DNA of 64,000 nt from NCBI GenBank assembly GCA_017163975.1, contig JAFFSR010000249.1, forward strand, positions 3,595,001 through 3,659,000, read 5' to 3'. Of this stretch, positions 24,763 through 35,479 are shown piece after piece. A program made the position numbers and the translations under genes. The DNA is from Anastatus disparis (lineage: Eukaryota > Arthropoda > Insecta > Hymenoptera > Eupelmidae). The notes beneath the pieces were generated by a model. That model did no database searches. It had not been told where the DNA came from and saw only the letters and a program-made list of their open reading frames with translations. Within the stretch, counting starts at the first letter, position 1; each line of letters opens with the position of its first letter.

Positions 24763-25149
24763 TAAATGGGCAATTTTCAAAAAACTTTTTCATTTTGGTC
24801 AATCGATTTTTAACAATTCAAAAGTCTATAATACAAGTTCCTGGGGTGGCACACACATACACACCTCAGTAAAGGCTTAAATTACTAGTTTCTTAAAGTA
24901 GAATATGTAATTAAATTTTGGTATCGATTGGAATATTGCACTTCATGGTATATAATTTTATACGTCAAAAATTATACTTTTTTTATATTTTTCCTCGTGT
25001 GTTTCTTGAGCTATAAAAAAGGTGCATGCTTTTGATCATTCTCAAATCTTCAGAGCATAATATGGTAAAAATAAAAGTTTAAGCCTATCCTGGTACATGT
25101 GCCCTTCTTTATAAAGCTATTTGACTATTTTTAATTTAAGTGTAATTTT

Positions 25150-26100
25150 TAGGTGAACTCCTGTAAAACCAAGCAGAACGAAATCGAAGAAATAGCCGTA
25201 ATGTTAAACGTACCGCGCGCGACATTGTCCGATCAGGAGCAGCGCAATCAAACTAGCAGTCAATCAAATGACCAGACCAAAGGTCAGGGTAGCAGGTACT
25301 AAACGAAGATATGTGCCTACTGCAAGAGAAGAAGTCACATAAAAGAGGAATGCCACAAATTGAAAGAGCAACAGAAAAAAAACGAGACGAACGCTTCAGC
25401 GGAGGGCGCTCCTGGAGTGACAACCGAGAAAGCGCGTCCAGTGAACACGATCATAGCAGAACTTACATCTACACCATAAATCTAGTCGAAACAACACCAA
25501 TCGTCATCGTGGAATCCCTGCGATTTCTATATAATTTTGTAGAAGCTATGGTCGATTCAGGCACGCAATCTAACATAGCTAAAATAGGTGCTCTTCATGG
25601 CAATAATGGTTGACGAATCAAACCGACCACTGTTAACAGGGATATCAGGTAACGATATACCTTCGATCGGTATGTGTGTCATCGACGTATATGGATCTCC
25701 AACATGGGTTATTCTAGTTGGCAACGATTGCCCAATGAAAGCAGAAGCAATGATAGGTTCAAATTTTTGTGAGCAGCATAGCGCAAGCCTCGATTTCCAT
25801 CGAAAGGCACTAATCTTTGAGGACAAATTCTTGCCATTCGTCAATTTAAAAGATGTTAAAAGAATACCTGCTTTAGCAACCGCAACTGTACGTTTCTCGT
25901 TGAATAACCCATAAGAAGAATATGGCTATATCAAGGAAATAAAATTCAGCGAAAGAGGAATAGTGGCAGGAAACGTCATGGCATTCGACGACAGAGGATA
26001 CGTCAACATAGAGGTATTTAATACAAATATTTTTGACATTGACTTGAAGATAAATCTGCTAACTCTAGAACCAACGCAAAAATATCATTAATCGTATTAC
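25150..26100 (+). pseudogene. gag zinc knuckle and aspartic protease remnant
   Basis: A CCHC knuckle (CAYCKRRSHIKEEC, spacing C-X2-C-X4-H-X4-C) is encoded at about 25312-25353. A different frame then gives a retropepsin core with AMVDSGTQSNIA at about 25548-25580. A third continues with GISGNDIPSIGM and VGNDCPMKAEAMIGSNF (25588-25914), which fits the body of a retroviral-type protease. Two frameshifts and stops (25301 region, 25914, 26090) make it non-functional. The N-terminal matrix/capsid part of gag is absent. Confidence 0.75.
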
Positions 26101-26998
26101 AAGAAAAATCTTTTAGTCAAGGATCGCTCTCTCTTCTCAGATACAGAAAATATAAAAGAAGTCAACGTCGAAAATAAAGCATATTCTCTTATTTCTCAAC
26201 AAGCCAATATAGGCGACCCTAGATCAGCCGAAGATTTAATTGACGAATTAATTACTTTTGAACATGGTAGAGAATACGATCGTTTTTTTTTTGAGGCGCC
26301 ACTCGAACAGTTCCACCTGCTCATCTCTCGAAGGAGATTCTCAACCACAAGGAAATATTCCTACGCCTAAAGTTCCTGTGCAGATGTTATCCAATCCCGC
26401 AACGTCATATGCTGAGTCCAAAAATGCTTCAAGCGACACGATAAGCAATGATGACAATGTGCAACATAGCACCTACGAGACTTACGCTAAGCCCGAAAAA
26501 GCCCCGCGCAACACGGTAAACACAAGTCTAACAAAAGAGGAAATGAAAATATCAGATAACGAAAGCACAGAAACCACCGAATAGGATATAATAATTCGAG
26601 ATTTCCTTTCAGGTGCAAATGTGCTGGACTATATCGAGATAAATCAAGCAAACCAACCGATAGAAACCTACGTAAATTACTCCGATATAAAACCATGCAT
26701 AAACAGAATATATTAGACATGAATACTGTCACTGAATTCTATGCTAAGCCATACAGAAAAGATGATTGAAGCTCTTAACACCAAAATTTGAAGCAAGTGT
26801 ACAATGCTACGATCAAAAACAGAACGAAGTGCATATTTAACGACATACCTAAAAATCACATGGCGGAAGAAAACGAAGCAAGACTGCAAAACCTCATTGA
26901 GAAAACCGCTGACGTTTTCCATCTAAAGGGAGAACCTCTCTCTGCCACTAGCATAATTGAACATAAAATTAAAACCTGCGAAAAGAACCAGTGAACGT
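26101..26998 (+). other. Protease-RT linker region of the retroelement
   Basis: Polar, low-complexity coding-like sequence (for example 26258-26584, rich in Ser, Asn and Glu) in broken frames. No domain was recognised. Its position between protease and RT suggests the variable linker found in this type of element. Confidence 0.45.
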
Positions 26999-27397
26999 CA
27001 GACAGTACCTAATACCCCAGAAATTACAAGAAGTTGTGTACCAGCAAATAAGTAAATTGCTAGAATCAGATATAGTCGAAAGAAGTTTAACAGTCCTCCT
27101 TGGGTTGTCAAAAAGAAAGACAATGTAGACAGAAAGCCACAATGGAGAGTTGTAGTTGATTTCCGCAAATTAAACGAGAAGATCAAAGACGCCTACGTGA
27201 CTGACGATGCTATGAATGAAAATACAAATATTTCTAAGGATCATTTATCGCTTAGGGACGAATCACATTCAAATCCGTCCAGGGCGAATGAAGCTCCTCT
27301 ATCTGTTGAGTATGAGATAGGTCGAGACGAATCAAATCGACCTCGACCATCATGAAATATAATCGAAACGAGAGATCTTCTCACGGCAAAGGACAAT
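26999..27397 (+). pseudogene. Reverse transcriptase N-terminal remnant, core deleted
   Basis: A frame from 26999 reads VRQYLIPQKLQEVVYQQ and LLESDIVERS. After a shift near 27085 it continues NSPPWVVKKKD and WRVVVDFRKLNEK (about 27148-27181), the first conserved RT block. It then passes straight to linker-like sequence (DESHSNPSRANEAPL, TGA at 27353). The catalytic YxDD block, thumb, connection and RNase H are missing, an internal deletion of more than 1 kb. This copy cannot reverse transcribe itself. Confidence 0.8.
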
Positions 27398-28843
27398 TTG
27401 ACCTATTTTATAACACAAATAAATCAACCTCTCGACTCAGGAGCACTTTTTCTGCAACAAGAACAAAGACTTCCGCCCCTGCAAGATATTGTCCTTGCAA
27501 GAGCAAAAGTCATTGAAAATGACAAAAAGATTCTGATAGCTTTGCCAATTAAAGAGAATCTCCATATACAAACAGATAGAGAAATTTTCAAGGATGCTAT
27601 TTTTTCACTGCTAGACGTATGCCAAACAAAGTCTCTGGTATCCTTGGGAATTTCAAAAACAGAACAGATAGACGATATCACGTGGAGTGAAATTGTCGAT
27701 CTGTTGAAAGATGTATTTTTAGATTCTCAAACTAAGATAATAATCTGTAAAAACTTGATACAAATACCAGAAGTAGATCTGCGTGAACAAATTATACACG
27801 AAATTCACAAGTCACCAATAAACGGCCATAAAGGTATAACAAAGACATATAACCGAATCAGACAACACTATTTTTGGCCATATATGAAAGCAGGAATTCG
27901 AAATTTCATCAACGCTTGTCACACTTGTCAACTAAATAAACTAGTTAGAAATAAGGTTAGGCAACCTATGGTGTTAACAGACACGCCGGGTTCTAGCTTC
28001 GAAAAGATTTCGTTAGATATCGTAGGTATATTGGATAAGATCAGAAATAGGAACATGAACATTTTGAAGATGCAAGATTTGCTAACAAAATGTTGTATAG
28101 GTGTCCCTTTAAATTCAACTACGTCAACAACAATTGCCGATGCTTTTCTGAAACGATTTGTTTTTATTCATGGGTCACCAAGGATAGTCCTGACGGATCA
28201 AGGTGCAAATTTTATCAGTTCATTAATAAAAAACGTTGCGAAAATGTGTAAAATTAAAACATGTCCTACCACCGCATTTCATCCTCAATCCAATGGATCT
28301 ATTATGCGAATGCATCACTCGTTAAAGTAATGGTTAATGAACTATGTATCAAATATACGACAATGGGATGAATGGTGTGAATGTGCGACATTTTCCTACA
28401 ATACCAGCGTTCATGAAGAATCGAAGCTTACCTCATACGAATGCGTATATGGGAAGATAGCTCGCGTTCCATCAGTGAGGGCGGTATTGGGAGAAAATAC
28501 TACCGATACTTATGACTATTTGACTAGACTAATAAGATCAAAATTGTTAGAAATACACGAATTAGCTAAAGAAAATCTGAATAACGCAAAAAGACGTTCT
28601 AAGGAATATTAAGATAGAAAGTTAAACCCGTGTAATTTTGAAGTTAATGACCACGTAATGCTATTAATAGAACCTAGAAAAAGAAAATTTCAACCGCAGT
28701 ATACCGGGCCACATAGAATTTTCGAAATATTAGAAAATGGTAGAAATATTAAAATTTATTTTAAATACACTACAAAAATTGTACGCCCAAATAAATTGCG
28801 CTTGACGAAACTAAGATTTGAAAGTTCAATCGATGATGACTAG
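27398..28843 (+). pseudogene. Ty3/gypsy integrase, three in-frame pieces
   Basis: All three open pieces (27398-28330, 28337-28612, 28658-28843) are in one frame, broken by TAA at 28328 and 28610. An N-terminal linker is followed by the HHCC zinc finger (HEIHKSPINGHKG, then CHTCQLNK, about 27797-27945). The catalytic core follows, with SLDIVG and VLTDQGANF carrying the two Asp residues. The usual Glu in the SNGxxER motif is replaced: SNGSIMRMHH has Met. The C-terminal piece has QYTGPHRIFEILENG, a GPY/F-type module. It acts on LTR DNA ends in the nucleus in intact relatives; here the Glu loss and two stops make it dead. Confidence 0.85.
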
Positions 28844-29183
28844 AACTCTACATTTGACTAAAGATTTTTTTAATTGAGTACACATAACGATAATTAACGT
28901 AAATCTGCGTATTATTTTTTTTTATCATCCGATTTCTTTGCTTCGTGATACGTATGTATATCCAGATTTTTCTTTTTTTTATGTAATAACGAATAAAGAA
29001 ACTTAAGCAAGTTGGTGAATTCACTTAACCTAATCACGCATCTTTAAAATTTATCTTAGTAATTGGGTACGAATGCTTATAACCTCAATCAACTGTAACT
29101 ACGCAACATAATAACCATACCTGTATCAGCGTAAATTAATGAGCCTGCGAATAATCTTAAGTTATTTTCTTTGTTGAAAGAGA
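28844..29183. other. pol-env spacer
   Basis: 340 bp of AT-rich noncoding sequence between integrase and env. No splice site or promoter can be assigned with confidence, although errantivirus env is normally expressed from a spliced RNA. Confidence 0.5.
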
Positions 29184-31088
29184 ATGAAATGCACATTAAT
29201 GTTCTTTTTGTACACTTATATTCTAGTCGCCGTAACTTTTACAACATATAAATGCGGATCTGCCACCCCCAACATAACAACTATAGCACTTACAGAAGTC
29301 GGAGACTGCGTGCCATCCAACGCAGAACCTACTGAAGAAGAAATATACCTTCAGCTGCTACAACATACTCAATGCTTCAAGGTCCGAGCCTACCAATGTA
29401 GAATAAAAGTGGAGCAGGAAATTACCTATTGCGGTATGCATTCACACAACTCAAAGGTAATAGAAGGCTCTAATACATTCATGGAGTTAGCAATGAGAGA
29501 AACATGCGAAGATCTTGTTGGATATGGCCAATATAAATATGGACGATCCATAATAAATAATCTACTGGTTAACGTAACTAACAGAAGGACTGTTACAGTC
29601 GCTGGAAGGTTGGACGCAAACGGGTATTGCGAGAGCATAACTTACAATGATAACGGATACGAATACGAAAAAGTAGCGGTAACAGCAAAGCTAGAGACGA
29701 AGACAGCAGACTACGAAATCACCGTGGACAAACAAAAAAATATAGTGATTCTAAACAATGGAACTACATGCAAATTCAATGAGTTCACCATCCTATACGA
29801 AGGTATAGAAACACGCATGGTTGATCACGATTCGAACGCTCCCGTGATCTTCTTTGGAAACTCAATAGGGAAGATAAACTTTGGTTTAACTGAAACCGGG
29901 GAAGAGACGCTATGTGGATACAGGCTGATCAAAACAGGGCAATTAAAATTATTCATTTTAGAGACCACAAGAGGTAAATCATTCACGACCCGAAAAAGCT
30001 TGGAAATACCAGACATTATCCTTACTAAACATTTCAACGCAAAAATAATGAATCTCGGAAGACATCTCAATAAACAACTAGGATCACTATATCGTGACTT
30101 AGTCCTGCACCGATGTATATTGGAGAAGCAAATCATAGAAAATGCTTTACCTTTGGCGTTCTCAAACCCAGACCTTTTTGCCATGAAAGTCATGAAGAAG
30201 CAAGGCTATTTAGCCATAGCAGCAGGAGAAGTCGCCCACATCATTCAATGTGTACCACGATCCTGCAAAATAAGAAAAACGGAACAATGATACTACGAAG
30301 TACCAGTGACTTGCGATGATAAAGCTTACTTTGCCAAACCTATCAGCAAGGTGCTAGCACAAATAGGAACGGTTAGAGATTGCAACACACTTATACCATG
30401 TATCTTCAAAATCAGCGAGAAATGGTTTAAGATTCACCTAACAGCTTCGGAGGTAAACCTACCGCAAACTCTAAAACCATTTATCCAATCGACCTGGAAA
30501 CACGACAGCATCTCAGAAGTCTTGGAAAATGGAATATACACATTGGAAGACCTGCAAAATCTACGCGAACATTCCATCTTTCCAGCCGAAAAACCTGCGA
30601 TGCTAGAAGCAATAGCAAGACGGCTTAACGACAGAGAAGTAAAGATGCGCTCTGTAAAGTTTAACAACCTGTTGACGCCAGAAGAAATGAAAACAATGAT
30701 GGAATCCACACTTAACAAAATGTGGAACGGGTTTCAAAAATTTGGCCAAATCTTGGCAAGAATATTAATGATCATCCTGATATGCCAAGTAATCAAATTA
30801 ATCTTCGACACCATAATCCGCGGGTACACTCTATACACGGTATATCGATGGAGTACAAGACTCTTGGGAGCCATCTTCGGCTCAATAACACACTTACTCA
30901 CAAGCTTGGCTAAAACAGAACATACGCAAAAAGATAAAACGTCAGAACGTGGTACGGACAACGGATCCATGGAATCGTTGAACCAGACAAGAAGAGGCGC
31001 CAGCAGATCTAACTCCATGCCACCAATAAGAAAAACTATCCGAAACATCGAGCTCAAACTATTGGGGACCCCAAAGCAAAACAATTAA
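29184..31088 (+). pseudogene. Envelope glycoprotein gene with one in-frame TGA
   Basis: Two open pieces, 29184-30290 and 30306-31088, lie in the same frame. The only break is the TGA at 30288-30290, with readable sequence directly on both sides. The start has a hydrophobic signal peptide (about residues 3-22). The ectodomain is Cys-rich, with KVRAYQCR and ITYCGMHSHNS near residues 68-95 and several N-glycosylation sites. The second piece has CDDKAYFAKP, then NGIYTLEDLQNL. It ends with a membrane segment (ILARILMIILICQVIKLIF, about 30751-30807) and a polar tail. The Cys pattern recalls the chuvirus-like glycoproteins acquired by arthropod retroelements; that assignment is from memory. It is far better preserved than gag or pol. 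Confidence 0.75.
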
Positions 31089-31118
31089 AATCTTATTGCT
31101 TTGTTTTCACGGTTGAGG

Positions 31119-31375
31119 TGTTACATCCGCATAATCCTGGATGTATAAATTAAAAATCTTATTATTCATTTTAATTCCTTTTTTTTTAACCTTTTGTTAT
31201 ATGTGCATACATATATAAAAATATATATACACATATACATTATGCATGCATATAAACATGCAATATTTGCAATTCATTCTCCCGGTAACATATTTTTAAA
31301 CATGTATTAATAAAAATTAAATTAAATGAATTTTATATTGAATAGTTAACATTAAGCAATAATTTTAAGTCTCTT
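31119..31375 (+). repeat. 3' LTR of the Ty3/gypsy element
   Basis: Starts TGTTACATCCGCATAATCC 30 bp after the env stop and matches 24502-24762 throughout, with scattered substitutions and a short deletion near 31285. The upstream stretch lacks an obvious polypurine tract. Confidence 0.8.
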
Positions 31376-31379
31376 GATC

Positions 31380-32170
31380 AAATTATCAAATTTTTTCAAG
31401 GTATGGTATTAGTTATCCAGTCAAATATTAATATTTTGAAATCGAGTGATATACCATATTTGAGCAACAAATCAGCAACAAAACATCCAGTTCGAATCGT
31501 TAAAATATCTTAATTAGAAAAAAAGTTAAAGCAGTGGTCGTGCTAGCGTAAGACTTACGCTAGCAAAACCATGGTTTCTCGGAAACGGCTGGAGTAATAA
31601 AATCGTTTCTGGACGGAAATGTCAGCAACAAATTAGCAACAAAATATTCTTTATTAATTTTTATTCCACCCTTTAATTTAGTGAATTATTAAATTTTTTC
31701 AAGGTATAGTGTTAGTTATCCAGTCAAATATTAATATTTTAAAATCCAGCAATATAATACCTTTTAGCAACAAATTAGCAACAAAATATCCCGTTTGAAT
31801 CGTTAAAATATCTCAATTAGAAAAAAAGTTACAGCAGTCGTCGTGCTAGCGTAAGACTTACGCTAGCACAGCCATGGTTTTTCGGAAACAGTTAAAGCAA
31901 CAAAATCGCTTTAGGACGGAATTGTCAGCAACAAATTAGCAACAAAACATCCTGTTCGAATTGTTAAAATATCTTAATTAGAAAAAAAGTTACAGCAGTG
32001 GTTGTGCTAGCGTAAGACTTGACCTAGCACACCCATGGTTTCTCGGAAACGGCTGAAGAAACAAAATCGGTTCTGGCCTAACAAATTAACAACAAATTAA
32101 CAACAAAATATGGTATAGATGAGATCGTCGCGTTTTAATATTGCTGTGCCAGCGTAATAGACGTATATTT
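31380..32170 (+). repeat. Tandem array with 25-nt perfect palindromes
   Basis: Two module types alternate. A module of about 143 bp (attttttcaaggtat...tccagtcaaatatt) precedes a module of about 160 bp (agcaacaaattagcaac, ttaaaatatct, agaaaaaaagtta). The order is A-B-A-B-B. Each B module holds TGCTAGCGTAAG, a central A and CTTACGCTAGCA: perfect at 31541-31565 and 31844-31868, degenerate at 32004-32028. Each is followed by ccatggttt(c/t)tcggaaac. No coding sequence. Confidence 0.85.
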
Positions 32171-33464
32171 TTTGACTCCCTGAGTCTGAATATGTACAAA
32201 TTAATGAAAAAATAGAAAAAAATTTTTTTTATCGATTCAATGTTTTTTCTATGAGAAAGCGAAATTTAATGTAATTTATAAACATGAAGCACAACTTATT
32301 GATTCATATATTGTTTGTTTACAAAATATTCACTTATTATCGCTCTTTTACAATGTTTTCAATACCGCTAACTTATTAAGAGATTTAATTTTGAGGATGC
32401 TAACTTATAAACCTCATATTTATTCATAGCTGAAGATGCAATATGTCGTGCATATTGAACATTTATTGAAACAGAGCTTTATACTGAAAAGTGATTCAGA
32501 ATAGTTTGTTCAATTAAATTCTCTTTTAATCCAGCCGGTTCCTATCAATTTAGAATAAAAAGTAGAAAAAACAATTCCTGAAAGGAAGCATCTCAAAGAA
32601 ATCAAATGGTTTCCACCTCTATATTGTTAAACCCAAATAATTTTGTTTTCGATTTTGCTACTTACTTTTTTTCCATAACAATTGAGCCCTTCAAAACTTT
32701 TTAACTCATTACATATTAAAATACTCTTTATCTAATTTAAGCCTAAATTTTTTCGCATTCGCTCATGGTCCAGTCATTGAAGGCGAAAATAAAGTATTAC
32801 CTCTCAATTTTTCAGATAGAATCGACTATTATAAAAACTTAAGATTAAGCTTGTCTTCCCCCCACCTCCCCTCAGATCAAAAGTTATAAATAGGTGATGT
32901 GTGCTTTTAGCGTTCAAGAGGTAAAAACTACCCTTAATGACAAAAATTGGTGAACACTCGAATACATTTATATTTTGTTAAAATTAACTTGATTGCTATT
33001 CTTAAAAAATATTTAAAAAAAAAAATCAAACAAACAAATAAAATTTCGACTTGAAAAAGATTTTGGTGAAATGTTTTCTCATTAATTGATCATGTAAGTA
33101 TCAAATTTTATAAAGGAAAGCTTTTAAAAAAATGTTGATATATTTATTTATATCGAGTTAGTATTTAAATATTATTATTAAAAAAAAATATAAAAATAAC
33201 TATTGTTTAAATAAATACATTGGCATCGTTGAAAAATATTTTTAAAAATTTTTACTCAAACATGAATAATATACATTTTTCATTATTTCATAAGCTATAA
33301 ATTAAAATTATATAAATAATTATAAATCTGAATTTTTTGTTATCATTATAAATAATATTCAAAATTTTTATTTCAGGATTTTTTATATATTATCAGAAGC
33401 ATTTGAAATTTTTAATTAAACAATCTAAATTATTAAGTAAACAATAATTTATTATTTTGATATA
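32171..33464. other. AT-rich spacer, no supported gene
   Basis: About 1.3 kb without a convincing ORF, RNA or repeat. The last 400 bp is extremely AT-rich and lies directly upstream of the Helitron-associated ORF, so the element's 5' end may lie here, but no terminal TC could be fixed. Confidence 0.5.
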
Positions 33465-34403
33465 ATGAATTTAACCAAAGAAAAAAAATTAATTATAATA
33501 GGTGAAGATGGATATGCTAGGCAATTGAGTATGTTGAATAAACACATTAGAAAATTTAATCAAATTTCAAATAATCATACGAATTTTTCAATGCAACCAA
33601 CAATATTTTTACAAAGGCCCGAAAATATCAATCCAATTCCATTAAATCAAGATTACATACAAATACTTTTCTCCGGAAATCAGCGTTTTGGTCACTGGAT
33701 TTGTATCTATTATTCACAAAATGTAATTCATATTTATGATAGTTTAAACAGTAATAGATCAAATAATGAACAAAAAATTTACATTGATAAACTATTTCCG
33801 ATTCGTGAAAACTTACAAATATGTTTTGAAAAAGTTCAATTTCAGATTAATCCTTTTGATTGTGCCGTTTTTTTTATAGCGTTTGCAATAGCAATTGTTA
33901 ATGATTTGTGTCCTTGTATAATATAATTTGACATTGAAAAAATGCGTGGACATTTGTTAACTATGTATGGAACAAATTCAATTGTCATATTTTCATTAAT
34001 AAAGAACAATTGTACTAATATCAATTATGAAGCGATATCTAGAAATCAGCAAATTGTACATCACAAGAAATTGTCAACGATGAAATTGAATTTTCATAAT
34101 ATAAATTTTGAATATCTTGAAGAATATAAGTTACAAGAATTAGCACAACAGCAATTAAATTTATTAAATAATATAAAATGTTTCGAGGCAACAAATTATA
34201 TACAGAAAATTTACCGAAACAGTAATAAAAGAAAATATAAACTAACTAAAGAAAAAATTTCGAAAAGTAATTGTAAAAAAATTAAATACAATAATATTGA
34301 AGAATCTGAAAATGATATCGAACAAGAACCAATCCTGTCATTTAAAAATAAATTTAATGATGATAAAAAATTATTAAAATTAACAAAAGTTTCGATTGAG
34401 TAA
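33465..34403 (+). pseudogene. Ulp1/C48-like cysteine protease, Helitron-associated
   Basis: One frame of 313 codons is interrupted by a single TAA at 33924-33926. The first half has the catalytic signature of C48 (SUMO-protease fold) enzymes: His in FGHWICIYY (about residue 76), Asp in HIYDSLN (about 90), Gln in QINPFDC and Cys in DCAVFF (about 138). Spacing fits a compact Ulp1 core. After the stop the frame continues with EKMRGHLLTMYG, expected directly after the core, then a Lys/Asn-rich tail. Downstream, 160-1400 bp away and on the same strand, lie Helitron Rep and helicase parts, so it is probably an accessory gene of that element. Its role there, perhaps processing of proteins or SUMO conjugates, is unknown. 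Confidence 0.75.
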
Positions 34404-34559
34404 CAATTAAAACATTAAGTTAAACAGTTAAAACATTAAGTATAACAGTTAAAACATTAAGTATAACGAAACGTGAAAATCAAATTAATTCTCAAAACAT
34501 TAATGTAATTACATAACAATATTATTTGAAAAACAAACAAAAAATATTGGAACGTTTAA
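34404..34559 (+). repeat. 21-bp direct repeats and short spacer
   Basis: Three and a half copies of ttaaaacattaagtataacag at about 34407-34470 lie between the protease-like ORF and the Rep-like ORF. The remaining bases appear to encode the Lys-rich start of the next ORF in another frame (LERLNESYEKTFKKKD, crossing 34548-34600). Confidence 0.6.
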
Positions 34560-35475
34560 ATGAATCATATGAAAAAACATTCAAAAAAAAAGACAATAAT
34601 TCAATTACTTCAGAAAAAAATAAAAATTATTATGAAAAAAAACAAAGATAAATTAAAAACAAAACAAAATCAAAATGATATGAATTATTACCAAATAGCT
34701 AAAGATACATTGACCAATAATAATGAAAATTATATCATGGAAAATAATATTGGTTATTTGAATTTTATTTGTGATTTCTGTTGTGCTAGACATTTTGCAT
34801 CTGAAATGTCAAAGGATCAGAAATTTACATCATGTTGTCAACAAGAAAATATAACATTAGAAAAAGACCCAGAATATCCTGAAGAGATTAAGAAATTACT
34901 TACGGGAAATTCTATGATAAGTAATGATTTTAAAAAATGCATAAGATCATATAATAACGCCTTAGCATTTGCTAGTTTTAGTGCAACATTTAATAAATTA
35001 TTTAATAAAGGCCCTCAAGTTATTCGTATTTGTGGACAAACATACGATAATACATATGCATTACACGCAAATGAAAATGAATCGAAAAAGTATGGACAAT
35101 TATACATATTTGATAACGAAGTAGCAAATAAATACAGCATAGAAAACGATTTGAATTGTTCTATGGGATTATTGAATACATTAGATTCTATAATTAGGAG
35201 AAATAATCCTTACGCAGCAGATTATAAAATGATGCACAAAGTAGAAATTGAAGAAAATAATCATTTTATAAATATGGAGCTGTACCTAGGGATGTTAAAA
35301 TGTTTATAAGACAAAACGATAATTTTGATAAGCATCGATATAATGAAGCTAAATGTAATAAAGTAGCAGTAGATATTGTAGAAAATGAATTACCTATTGA
35401 AAAAGACATACGTATTTATTTGAAAGAAGAAAAATCAATAAGGATTCCATATATTAAAGTTCGAAGATGTATGTG
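34560..35475 (+). pseudogene. Helitron Rep/helicase protein, N-terminal domain
   Basis: The start is Lys/Asn-rich (34560-34720). It is followed by the Helitron-like N-terminal domain: FICDFCCARHFASE with paired Cys, FTSCCQQ, and FKKCIRSYNNALAFAS, plus IRICGQTYD, YGQLYIFDNE and RRNNPYAADYK. The frame stops at 35307. A shifted frame carries on with RQNDNFDKHRYNEAKCNKVAVD and KDIRIYLKEEK to about 35470. The HUH nuclease (HxH and YxxxY) and the linker that normally follow are missing; the sequence jumps straight to helicase motif III. In complete elements this protein nicks and unwinds DNA for rolling-circle transposition. Confidence 0.8.
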
Positions 35476-35479
35476 ATAA

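Larger units (their letters stand above)
24502..31375 (+). mobile_element. Ty3/gypsy LTR retrotransposon with env, internally deleted
   Basis: Two matching LTRs bracket, in order, a gag zinc knuckle, an aspartic protease, the start of reverse transcriptase, integrase with GPY/F-like tail, and env. The order PR-RT-INT plus a third env frame defines an errantivirus-like Metaviridae element. Between LTR and knuckle only about 400 bp remain, so most of gag is gone. RT core and RNase H are also deleted. The two LTRs differ at many positions, so the insertion is not recent. No clean target duplication was found at the outer ends (ctatac before, gatcaa after). Confidence 0.9.

Noticed and set aside
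29426..31084. Minus-strand ORFs across env (for example 29825-30193, 30734-31084)
   Set aside because: Shadows of the plus-strand env frame.
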